This document shows positions 41,462-49,073 of a DNA stretch of 64,000 nt, one piece after another. The position numbers and the translations under genes were made by a program. How positions within the stretch are numbered: the stretch's first letter is position 1; every line of letters starts with the position of its first letter. The notes beneath the pieces were generated by a model, which was not told the DNA's origin, made no database searches, and saw nothing but the letters and a program-made list of their open reading frames with translations. Origin of the DNA: Nonomuraea sp. NEAU-A123 (GTDB lineage: Bacteria; Actinomycetota; Actinomycetes; Streptosporangiales; Streptosporangiaceae); NCBI RefSeq assembly GCF_018603905.1, contig NZ_JAHFZZ010000001.1:806001-870000 (forward strand), written 5' to 3'.

Positions 41462-42271
41462 ATGGCAGAAGGTGGGAATAATGCTGTAAGAAACGCCAGC
41501 GAGGAATATCAGGCACGAATGCTGAAGTACCGGACAGCAAAGGGCCTCACTCACGCCCGGCTCGCCTCTCTGCTCCCATGCAGCGAGAGCCTGATAGGTG
41601 CGGTTGAGCGGGGCACCCGGTTGCCTACGGAGCCGTTCACTCGGCAGCTCGAAAAGGCATTGGGGCTGCATGGCGAGCTGCTAGAGCTGCTGCCCCCGAT
41701 CAGGGGCTTGGGCCCGAAGTGGTTCAGGAGGTGGCCGGCGGCCGAGCAGGCGGCGCGATTCATCCGGCTCTACGAGGTGGCGCTGATCCCCGGCCTGCTC
41801 CAAACCGCTGACTACGCTAGAGCGATCTTCCAAGGCGAGCCAGGTGCGCTTCCGGGCGAAGCCGACGAAGACGTTAAGATCCGGCTCCAGCGTCAGACCA
41901 TCCTGTCTCGGCGCACTCCGCCCACGCTGTCCGTCATCCTTGACGAAAGCGCCCTATGGCGGGAGATCGGCGGACGCGAGGTGATGCGGGCGCAGTTGGC
42001 AAATCTCCTTGCTCTGATGGCCCGTCCATGCATTACCGTTCGGGTTGTCCCCCTGTCATCCGGGGCTACGGCTGGATTGGGTGGCGCATTCGCGATAGCC
42101 GACACTGGCGAGGGCACGCAGGTTGGTTATATAGAAAGCGCCGACACCGGAGAGATCACGCACGACACAGACATGGTCCAGAAGCTGGGAGAGCGGTGGG
42201 AACTTCTGTCCGCCCTCGCCCAGCCCACCTACGAAACCAAAGAGATCATTCGGAGGGTGATGGAGTCATGA
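41462..42271 (+). CDS. XRE-family HTH regulator with DUF5753 domain
   Basis: 269 residues. HTH_XRE at ~18-72 (LTHARLASLLPCSESLIGAV), then the DUF5753 domain (~95-265) with FIRLYEVALIPGLLQTADYA, LSVILDESALWREIGG and FAIADTGEG. ATG 41462 has GGGAG at the right distance. Overlaps the following DUF397 gene as ATGA. This WhiJ-like class tends to repress development or antibiotic genes until relieved by its DUF397 partner. Confidence 0.93.
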   Translation: MAEGGNNAVRNASEEYQARMLKYRTAKGLTHARLASLLPCSESLIGAVERGTRLPTEPFTRQLEKALGLHGELLELLPPIRGLGPKWFRRWPAAEQAARFIRLYEVALIPGLLQTADYARAIFQGEPGALPGEADEDVKIRLQRQTILSRRTPPTLSVILDESALWREIGGREVMRAQLANLLALMARPCITVRVVPLSSGATAGLGGAFAIADTGEGTQVGYIESADTGEITHDTDMVQKLGERWELLSALAQPTYETKEIIRRVMES

Positions 42272-42477
42272 CCGACAAAGAGCTCACCTCCGCTGCCTGG
42301 CGGACGGCGACGGCCAGCAGCGGAAATGGGGGCAACTGCGTAGAGGTTGCCCCGCTCAGCGGCGGACGCGTCGGAGTTCGGCACAGTCGGCATCCGGACG
42401 GGCCCGTTCTCATCTACACGCAGGCCGAATGGGACGCCTTCCGGGATGGGATGTCCAAGGGAGAGTTCGACTTCTAG
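42268..42477 (+). CDS. DUF397 domain protein
   Basis: 69 residues: WRTATASSGNGGNCVEVAPL and the acidic/aromatic end WDAFRDGMSKGEFDF are the DUF397 signature. Start ATG 42268 overlaps the XRE stop. Small partner of the XRE regulator. Confidence 0.92.
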   Translation: MTDKELTSAAWRTATASSGNGGNCVEVAPLSGGRVGVRHSRHPDGPVLIYTQAEWDAFRDGMSKGEFDF

Positions 42478-42606
42478 CCGGACCAGCAGGGGCCTGCCCG
42501 GCTGGGTGGGCCCCGTGCTGAGCATCGGCTGCTTGACGCGGCGCCGCGGCTGGAGCGAAGGCGCGCGTGCTGGACGTGCTGAACCAGCACCACGCGCCGG
42601 GTTCGC

Positions 42607-43110
42607 TCAGAAGACGATCGTGACTCGGCGGTTCTTGGCGCGGCCCGCCGGGTTGTCCTTGCCGTCCTTGACGTTGGGGGCGACCGGATCGGCCTCGCCG
42701 TGGCCGGTGGCGGTGGTCGGTGGCTTGCCGTGCAGGATGCGGTCCAGTTCCCGCTTGACGCTCTGGGCCCGGCGCTGTGACAGCGTCAGGTTGTAGCCGG
42801 TCGTGCCGACCGCGTCGGTGTAGCCGTCCACCCGTACCGTGCCGGAAGCCGTACGCAGGCGGTCGGCGATCCGGGCGAGGTGGCGGGCCGCGACCGGCGT
42901 CAGCCGGGCCTGGTCGAAGGCGAATAGCACGTCCGAGGAGATCGTGATCTTGGTACGGGTCCCCTCGTCGACCTCCGTCTCCAGCGGCACGATCGTGAAC
43001 TTCAGGTCGAGGATCGCCCGCTGAATGTTGGCCTCCGGCACGTCGGCGGCAGGGCCGGTCACCGCCACGGCGGCCAGCATGGGCAGCACAGACAGTGTCC
43101 GGAGCATCAT
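42607..43110 (-). CDS. OmpA-family peptidoglycan-associated protein
   Basis: 167 residues. Sec signal (LPMLAAVAVTGPAADV), then a beta segment and an OmpA C-terminal domain (~75-167) with FAFDQARLTPVA, VDGYTDAVGTTGYNLTLSQR and GHGEADP, which binds diaminopimelate peptidoglycan. Start at 43110 overlaps the lipoprotein stop as ATGA. In an actinomycete without outer membrane it would tether the neighbouring lipoprotein complex to the wall (inference). Confidence 0.9.
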   Translation of the reverse strand: MMLRTLSVLPMLAAVAVTGPAADVPEANIQRAILDLKFTIVPLETEVDEGTRTKITISSDVLFAFDQARLTPVAARHLARIADRLRTASGTVRVDGYTDAVGTTGYNLTLSQRRAQSVKRELDRILHGKPPTTATGHGEADPVAPNVKDGKDNPAGRAKNRRVTIVF

Positions 43111-43715
43111 GACGTCACCGGCACGTCGCGGAACGGCGGCCAGCCGCCGATGCTCACGTCCAGCGAGGTGACGTCGCCCTCGGGCGCGGGGAAGGTGTAC
43201 GTCCGGATGGCCGCTTCCTCCATCTTCAGGATCCAGTACGCCGGCTGGAGCGGCTGGTCCTGGGAGTCCCGTACGACGAGATAGCGCTTGAGGTTGACGC
43301 TGTCCACGAGCGTGATCGCGGTGGGTCCCGCCCCGGTGAACTCCTCCACCGAGATGTACGTCTCGCCCTTCTCGGAATGCGGGGTGATCGAAAGGACCAG
43401 GTCCAGCAGCTTGCCCCGGCGTTTGAGGCTGAGCACCAGCACGTCCGCGCTCGTCGGCGTACCGGCTCCGAAGGTGGCCTTGGCCAGCGCTCCCGAGCCC
43501 TGCGGGTCGGTGGCTTGCGATGCGGTGGTCTGCGGGTTGGTGGGTTGCTGTTCGGCGGGCGTGGCGGGGTTCGCCGAAGGCGCGTTGGGCGGCGGCAGGA
43601 ACGACCCCGGGGAACTCGGCGTCACCGTGTGGTCGGGCCCCAGCCCGGGCACGGCGCAGCCGCCCAGCGCGAGCGGGAGCAGGAAAGCCGCTGCGAGCCA
43701 TTTTCGAGTACGCAT
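43107..43715 (-). CDS. Putative lipoprotein, partner of the OmpA-family protein
   Basis: 202 residues. Lipobox LALGGC at residue ~20, a 50-residue Pro/Ser/Gln-rich linker, then a beta-rich domain (VLVLSLKRRGKLLDLVLSI, TAITLVDSVNLKRYLVVRD). ATG 43715 with GGAGG five bases upstream. Translationally coupled to the OmpA-family gene. No enzyme motif; family not recognised. Divergent from the large 956-residue gene. Confidence 0.75.
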   Translation of the reverse strand: MRTRKWLAAAFLLPLALGGCAVPGLGPDHTVTPSSPGSFLPPPNAPSANPATPAEQQPTNPQTTASQATDPQGSGALAKATFGAGTPTSADVLVLSLKRRGKLLDLVLSITPHSEKGETYISVEEFTGAGPTAITLVDSVNLKRYLVVRDSQDQPLQPAYWILKMEEAAIRTYTFPAPEGDVTSLDVSIGGWPPFRDVPVTS

Positions 43716-43860
43716 GACATCCTCCGTCTGGCGGCCGCGACCACCATACGGACGACGCCTTCGCCGTTCGAAGGGAGAAGTACGGCCGCCGAACACGTAC
43801 TTTTCCCTTGGCCAGAACGAGGCGGAGTTTCTGTCGGTAGTGATCTCTATGGTCCCTGCC

Positions 43861-46731
43861 ATGACGAGCTGGGACGAGATACGCGACCTCATCAGCGCCG
43901 GTGACGCGGACAAGCTGATCGAGCGGCTGATCACTCTGGACGACGCCGAGCGCAAGCTTGTCGCGGGTGAGCTGCGTGGCCACATCCCCGTGCTGAGCAG
44001 ACACGCCGAGACCAAGCAGCAGGAGCGCTGGATGGAGGAGACCCGGCGTCGGGAGAAGGACCGGGACTACTGGATGCACTGGCGCGAGCCCGAGCACGAG
44101 CCCTGGCAGGACTGGGCCGACCTGTTACGTCTGGCAGGGGCCGGCACCCTCAGCGCGGTCACCGCGGTGGCCTCCTGGGTGACCCGCCGGGACCTCGCGA
44201 TGTGGCGACCGTTCTCCGGCCGTACCGAGTTCGGCGATCCCGCGCCGGTCGTCCGGCTCCTCGACCACCGTCCTGCCGAGTGGCAGGCCGAGCTGGCCGT
44301 ACGGCTCGCCGCCAAGGTCCGCGGTCCCGGCGACCCCGGAGTGGCCCTCGCGCTGGCGATGCTGCGGCACACCGGGGCACCACCGCCCGAGCACGACCCG
44401 CTGGTCGTGGCCTGGGCGGTCACCGGGGCTGCGGCCAAGTCCGACCCGCTGTTTCCCGCGCTGCTGCCCCGGCTCTTCGAGGCCGAAGGGGTCGGCCGGG
44501 CGTTGCAGTACGAGAAGGCCGATCCGATCTCGCCGTGGTTCAGCGCCATCCGCGCGGCGGGCGAGCGGGCAGTGCTGCTCGACGGCTGCGTGCGCCGGTT
44601 CCTGCGCGGTGGGACCGTACAGGACCTGCGCTTCTTCGCCCGCCTCCACGAACTCCTCGAACCCACCGCGGCCGAGATCGACGCCCGCCGCCGCGACTAC
44701 CTGCGCCTGCTGCCCGCCGCACCGGGGCCGGTCGCCGAGCTGTCCCTGCGCCACCTGCGCCGGCTCGACGCGCACGATCCCGCCGACGTGGCCGAGGCGC
44801 TGGAAGGGCTGCTGTTCCGGGCCGAGGCCAAGCTCGTACGTTCCGGTCTGACCTGGTTCGACCAGACCGTACGCCAAGCGCCGGATCGAGCGGACGATCT
44901 GGTGGCCGCCCTGGTCACAGCCTTCCAGCACGAGGCGTACGACATCCAGGGCCGGGCCGTCCAGCTCGCGCTCAAGCACGCCGCCCGCTTCAGCCCGCTC
45001 GGCGCCGAGCAGATCAGGGACGCCATCCCCGTGCTGCCGCCCGCGCTGGGTGCCCGGCTGGTCGCGGTGTACGGCGGGCAGGCCGCCGTCGAGGAGCTCG
45101 GACCCGCCTTCACCCCGCCGCCGCTTCCCGAGCCGGTCCCGGTCCCGCCGTTCCCGGCCGCTCCGGAGACTCCGGCGGAGATGGAGGCGCTCGGCTGGAC
45201 CTCCTGGCAATGGCACGAGGGTGAGCGCTGGCTGGCCGGATTCGTCAGGCTTGCCGCACGTGACCGGGACGGGTTGCGATCGGCGCTCGACGTGGCGTAC
45301 GGCAGCATCTATCCGCAGCTGTTCGAAATGCGGCACTGGCTGTTGGAGAACTACTGGCGCGCCGCGATCGCCCGGGAGCTGGTCACGCCGGGGGCTGACC
45401 CGGGTGTCCCGGCCGAGCGGCCGGGACACCCGGCCGAGCGGCCCAGCCGGCGCGGAGGGCCGGCGTACGGGAGTGGGGGGATCTTCCGTGCCCTCCAGGT
45501 GGTCGCGCTCATGAGGTCCGTGGATGGTTCCGAGGTGCACGAGGGCGTTTCCGTGGCCCGGGTCGATGGCGAAGCGCACGAGTCATCACCGACGGCGTCC
45601 GGGCCGGTCCCCGAAACGCCGCGGGATCGGCTCCCCGACCCCCGGCAGGTCTCGGGCCTGGACATGCTCGTGCTGCGTCGTTTCGCGGAGGTGCTCGCTG
45701 CGCTCAAGGACGGCACGCTGCCGCCGGTGCTGCTGGCCACGCCCACTCACTCCACCGGGATGCTCGATCCCGAGGTCCTGGTCTCCCGGTTGGCGGAGTG
45801 TGAGGCGGCGCGGGCCGTACCCCTTCCTGCCGACCTGCGGCAGGCGCTGTTGCGGCTGCCGCGCGGTGCCCATCCGGAGGCGGCGTCCCGGGCGGCGCGG
45901 CTGACCTCCGAGGCGAGCCGGACGGTAGCGCGGCGGCTGGCCGACGGCGGTCTGCCCGACCCGGAGGTCGGGGTTCGGTGGAGCTACATGGACGACGCCA
46001 ACTCCTACTACTTCGACGAGCGCCGGCCTAGCGGGCCCGGCCAGATCTGGCTGACCCCACAGCTGACGGCCGAGCCGACCGGGCTGGACCTGATCGACGA
46101 ATTCATCCCCGAATCGCCGGTCGGGATTATCAACGAATACGGCCACTGCATGGGCTGGTGGCCGTCGGTCCTGCCCTCGCACCGGGAGGTCGTGGCGGTC
46201 AATCTGGTGCAACGCCTGCACTACCAGTGGGCTCGGGGCAGTACCTACCATGTCCACCCCGCCATGTTGGCCGCGGCCGACGGCCCCGCGGGTGTGGCCA
46301 CCGCACTGGTGCTGGCGTACTTCCTGTCGCAGAATGACGCGGGCGCCGGGGCGTCGGTCTTGGTGACGATGGCGGCCCGCGGGGCTCTGCCGGCCGCCGA
46401 GCTGGGAGCTCAGCTCGGGATGCTCATCCGGTGGACGTGGGTGAAGCAACAGCACGTCCTGAACGCCCTCGAGGCCGCCGCCAACCGCGGTGCGCATCGC
46501 GAGGTGTGGGAGGTACTGCGGGCATTGCTCCCCGCCCTCCTGCCCGGCGCCGCCGGGACAGAGAAGCCTCGTGCGGGACTGGCCAAAGTGGTCGGCCTCG
46601 CCGTGACAGTGGCCCAGCAGGCCGCAGCCCGGGGAGCGATTCCCGAGGTCGAGGTGGTCGCCGGGCATGAGGGCGACAGCAAGTTCCGCATGGAGTGCCG
46701 CCGCCTGCACGCATACCTGATCCGTCCTTGA
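43861..46731 (+). CDS. Very large cytoplasmic helical protein (DUF6493-like), unknown function
   Basis: 956 residues, no signal or membrane helix. The N-terminal ~60 residues are highly charged and helical. A large HEAT-like helical region follows (~110-480: repeated pairs such as LLDHRPAEWQAELAVRLAAK, LLFRAEAKLVRSGLTWF), then a Pro-rich linker (FTPPPLPEPVPVPPFPAAPE), an acidic low-complexity insertion (~535-590) and a second helical half ending with LAAELAGQL-type and KVVGLAVTVAQQAA helices. I link it tentatively to DUF6493/MolR-like proteins. No Shine-Dalgarno sequence before ATG 43861, so leaderless translation is possible. No partner gene visible. Confidence 0.6.
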   Translation: MTSWDEIRDLISAGDADKLIERLITLDDAERKLVAGELRGHIPVLSRHAETKQQERWMEETRRREKDRDYWMHWREPEHEPWQDWADLLRLAGAGTLSAVTAVASWVTRRDLAMWRPFSGRTEFGDPAPVVRLLDHRPAEWQAELAVRLAAKVRGPGDPGVALALAMLRHTGAPPPEHDPLVVAWAVTGAAAKSDPLFPALLPRLFEAEGVGRALQYEKADPISPWFSAIRAAGERAVLLDGCVRRFLRGGTVQDLRFFARLHELLEPTAAEIDARRRDYLRLLPAAPGPVAELSLRHLRRLDAHDPADVAEALEGLLFRAEAKLVRSGLTWFDQTVRQAPDRADDLVAALVTAFQHEAYDIQGRAVQLALKHAARFSPLGAEQIRDAIPVLPPALGARLVAVYGGQAAVEELGPAFTPPPLPEPVPVPPFPAAPETPAEMEALGWTSWQWHEGERWLAGFVRLAARDRDGLRSALDVAYGSIYPQLFEMRHWLLENYWRAAIARELVTPGADPGVPAERPGHPAERPSRRGGPAYGSGGIFRALQVVALMRSVDGSEVHEGVSVARVDGEAHESSPTASGPVPETPRDRLPDPRQVSGLDMLVLRRFAEVLAALKDGTLPPVLLATPTHSTGMLDPEVLVSRLAECEAARAVPLPADLRQALLRLPRGAHPEAASRAARLTSEASRTVARRLADGGLPDPEVGVRWSYMDDANSYYFDERRPSGPGQIWLTPQLTAEPTGLDLIDEFIPESPVGIINEYGHCMGWWPSVLPSHREVVAVNLVQRLHYQWARGSTYHVHPAMLAAADGPAGVATALVLAYFLSQNDAGAGASVLVTMAARGALPAAELGAQLGMLIRWTWVKQQHVLNALEAAANRGAHREVWEVLRALLPALLPGAAGTEKPRAGLAKVVGLAVTVAQQAAARGAIPEVEVVAGHEGDSKFRMECRRLHAYLIRP

Positions 46732-46767
46732 CCGAACCGATCGGCGACGCCAAGACGTCTCAGCATT

Positions 46768-47258
46768 GTGAGACTTCGTCATATGGCCGCCATCGCCGCG
46801 ATCGCGATCTGCGCGGCGGCCGTGCTGATCTCCCGGGCGACGAGTGGGTCGGTGACGGTGCCGACGGCGGGGCGCTCTGGGTGGGCAGCGCCGAGGAGCC
46901 CAACGGCTGCGTACGGACCACCAACGGCACGGTCGGCACCCGCTCGTACGTCGGCCTGAGCCTGACCGCGGCCTACCGCACGGGAACGTGGAGACTCCAG
47001 CGCCCCGACGACCCCTGCCGGGCCGCCGCGGACCGCCGGGGCCAGAACGAACGGATGGTCCCCGGCGAGCCCGTCTCGGTCCTGGTGTGCAGCCAGGCCA
47101 CCTCGGCCAGCGAGCGTCCCCCGAGGTTGGAGTCCGACGGCCGGACGGCCAGGGCCTTGGCGGAGACGCTGAACTCCCTGGGCACCCGGCCGAGCAGGAA
47201 CAGCTGCGTGCCGATCGCCGGGGCGGCCGACGAGAGGTTCTGGCTCGTCCCCGGCTAG
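46768..47258 (+). pseudogene. Frameshifted gene for a small secreted protein
   Basis: From GTG 46768 (or ATG 46783) one frame encodes a convincing signal peptide (MAAIAAIAICAAAVLISR) and then low-complexity residues. The next frame, open from upstream to the TAG at 47256-47258, encodes the mature-looking part: DEWVGDGADGGALWVGS, NGCVRTTNGTVGTRSYVG, a LAETLNSLGTRPS segment and four cysteines. A single-base change around 46824-46850 would join them. The joined product would be ~160 residues. Family not recognised. It could also be a sequencing error. Confidence 0.55.
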
Positions 47259-47308
47259 GCGGGAAAACCAGGTGCGGCGCCCCGCGGGTCTGGAGTAGAA
47301 ACGGCGTC

Positions 47309-48085
47309 ATGGATGAGCAGCCCCTGCCGGGTGGCAGGCATGTCGGTGGAGTGCGCGTCGGTGAGACCGTTCACCGGCCCGCCAATCCGTGGACGCGCAC
47401 CGTGCACACCGTGCTGGCTCATCTTGAGGCGGTCGGGTTCGAAGGGGCGCCTCGGGTGCTCGGGTTCGACGAGCAGGGGCGCGAGGTGCTGACCTTTCTG
47501 CACGGCGACACGATCGGGGAGCAGGCGCCCTGGCCCGCCTGGGCCTGGTCGGACAGTGCGCTCAAGCAGGTCGGGGCCTGGATGCGGCGGTTGCACGACG
47601 CGACGGCGACGTTCGTGCCCGAGCCCGGCGCGGTCTGGTTCATCGGGCGGCCGTGGCAGCCGGGGCTCGTCATCGGGCACCACGACGCCTCCCCTTACAA
47701 CGCGGTGTGGCAGGGCGACGATCTGGTCGGGTTCGTCGACTGGGACACCGCCGGGCCGTCGTCGCGGGAGCGCGATCTGGCCTACTGCGCGTTGACCTGG
47801 GTTCCGCTGCACGCTCGGCGCGTCGTCACCGCGCAGGGGTTCACGGCGTTCGAGGATCGGTCCCGGCGGCTGCACCTGCTGCTCGACGCCTACGGCTATG
47901 AGGGTGACCGTACGGCGTTCGGCCCCGAGGTCGTCGATCGGGCGCGGGTGAACGCCCAGGTCATCCGGCGGCTCGCCGAGGGCGGTGAGCCGGTCCACCA
48001 GGCACTGCTGCCGTTCGCCGCCAACCTCGAACAGGCCGTGGTCGAGATCGAGGCGTTGCCGGAGAGCTTCTGGGTACGCGGCTGA
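47309..48085 (+). CDS. Aminoglycoside phosphotransferase (APH)-fold kinase
   Basis: 258 residues. C-lobe Brenner motif GHHDASPYNAVW (catalytic Asp and Asn) and the metal-binding GFVDWDTAGPSSRERDLAY (DFG-equivalent). N-lobe is shortened: after the start MDEQPLPGGRHVGG there is little glycine loop, as in many choline/fructosamine kinase-like members. ATG 47309. Substrate cannot be told; small-molecule or antibiotic phosphorylation is possible, but no resistance-type context exists. Confidence 0.88.
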   Translation: MDEQPLPGGRHVGGVRVGETVHRPANPWTRTVHTVLAHLEAVGFEGAPRVLGFDEQGREVLTFLHGDTIGEQAPWPAWAWSDSALKQVGAWMRRLHDATATFVPEPGAVWFIGRPWQPGLVIGHHDASPYNAVWQGDDLVGFVDWDTAGPSSRERDLAYCALTWVPLHARRVVTAQGFTAFEDRSRRLHLLLDAYGYEGDRTAFGPEVVDRARVNAQVIRRLAEGGEPVHQALLPFAANLEQAVVEIEALPESFWVRG

Positions 48086-48268
48086 GGAACCACACCCAGG
48101 AAGGCGTGACACTTTCGTGATCTAGCCCCTGGTGATATTGTCGTAAAGCGGGTTATATTAAATCTGAGGTCCAGCAGAGGGCTTCGTCTCGTGTTATCGA
48201 GGCGTGTCTCTGTCTGGGCTTTTTTTGGTTCTGGACGGGACCGCCTGCAGTGGATATGAGGAGCAGGA

Positions 48269-49054
48269 ATGACCGTCCAGCAGGCTCAGGCCCAGGCACT
48301 CGTGCTCAACGAGATGACTCCCGAACAACTTCTGGTCCAGATGGTCAAGCCGGAGACCTCCGAGCTCGACCAGGTACGGATCCGCGAGCGGCTCGTGGCG
48401 ATGCACGAGTGGCTGGCGAACGACATCACCCGCCGCTACCGCTACCGCGGCGAGCCCGTCGAGGACCTGCGCCAAGCCGCCTACGTCGGCCTCATGAAGG
48501 CCATCAACGGGTTCGACGCCTCCCTTGGCCACGACTTCCGCGGCTACGCGGTCGTCACCATGACCGGTGAGGTCAAGCGCCACTTCAGGGACCGTACGTG
48601 GGCCATCCGGGTGCCGCGCGTCTACCAGGAGCGCCGCTCCGAGCTCAACAAGCTCGTGTCGGACCTCAGCCAGACCCTCGGCCGCGCGCCGACAGTCGCC
48701 GAGCTGGCCGAGAAGATGAAGATCTCCCAGGAGGACGTGCTGCTCACGATGGACGCCTCGGCGGCCTACAGCACGCTGTCGCTCGACGCCCCGACGGGTG
48801 TCGACGATGATTCCGCGAGCCTCGGTGACGTCATCCCCGAGCACGACGAATCGCTGGACTCCCTGGTCGACAAGCACGCCGTCAAGCCGCTCATCGACGC
48901 GCTGCCCGTACGGGAGAAGAAGATCCTGCTGCTGCGCTTCTACGGCAACCTGACGCAGGCCGAGATCGCCGCCGAGTTCGGGATCTCGCAGATGCACGTC
49001 TCGCGCATCCTGCGCAAGGTGCTCGACGACCTGCGCAAGGGCCTGTCGGACTGA
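48269..49054 (+). CDS. SigB/SigF/SigG-family stress sigma factor
   Basis: 261 residues. Region 2 at ~45-115 (YRYRGEPVEDLRQAAYVGLM, GYAVVTMTGEVKRHFRD), region 3 at ~125-190 (LGRAPTVAELAEKM) and region 4 at ~205-258 (LLLRFYGNLTQAEIAAEFG, then ISQMHVSRILRK). ATG 48269 with GAGGAG upstream. The 183-base upstream gap is AT-rich at 48130-48170 and includes GGGTTA, similar to the -10 of SigB-type promoters, so autoregulation is possible. Convergent with a PP2C phosphatase gene 19 bases away; anti-sigma factor not adjacent. Controls osmotic, oxidative or developmental stress genes in relatives. Confidence 0.93.
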   Translation: MTVQQAQAQALVLNEMTPEQLLVQMVKPETSELDQVRIRERLVAMHEWLANDITRRYRYRGEPVEDLRQAAYVGLMKAINGFDASLGHDFRGYAVVTMTGEVKRHFRDRTWAIRVPRVYQERRSELNKLVSDLSQTLGRAPTVAELAEKMKISQEDVLLTMDASAAYSTLSLDAPTGVDDDSASLGDVIPEHDESLDSLVDKHAVKPLIDALPVREKKILLLRFYGNLTQAEIAAEFGISQMHVSRILRKVLDDLRKGLSD

Positions 49055-49073
49055 ACGCCGGGCAGACGGCGAG

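Noticed and set aside
42490-42520. Possible terminator GGGGCC...GGCCCC after DUF397
   Set aside because: Only six-base arms; too weak to call.
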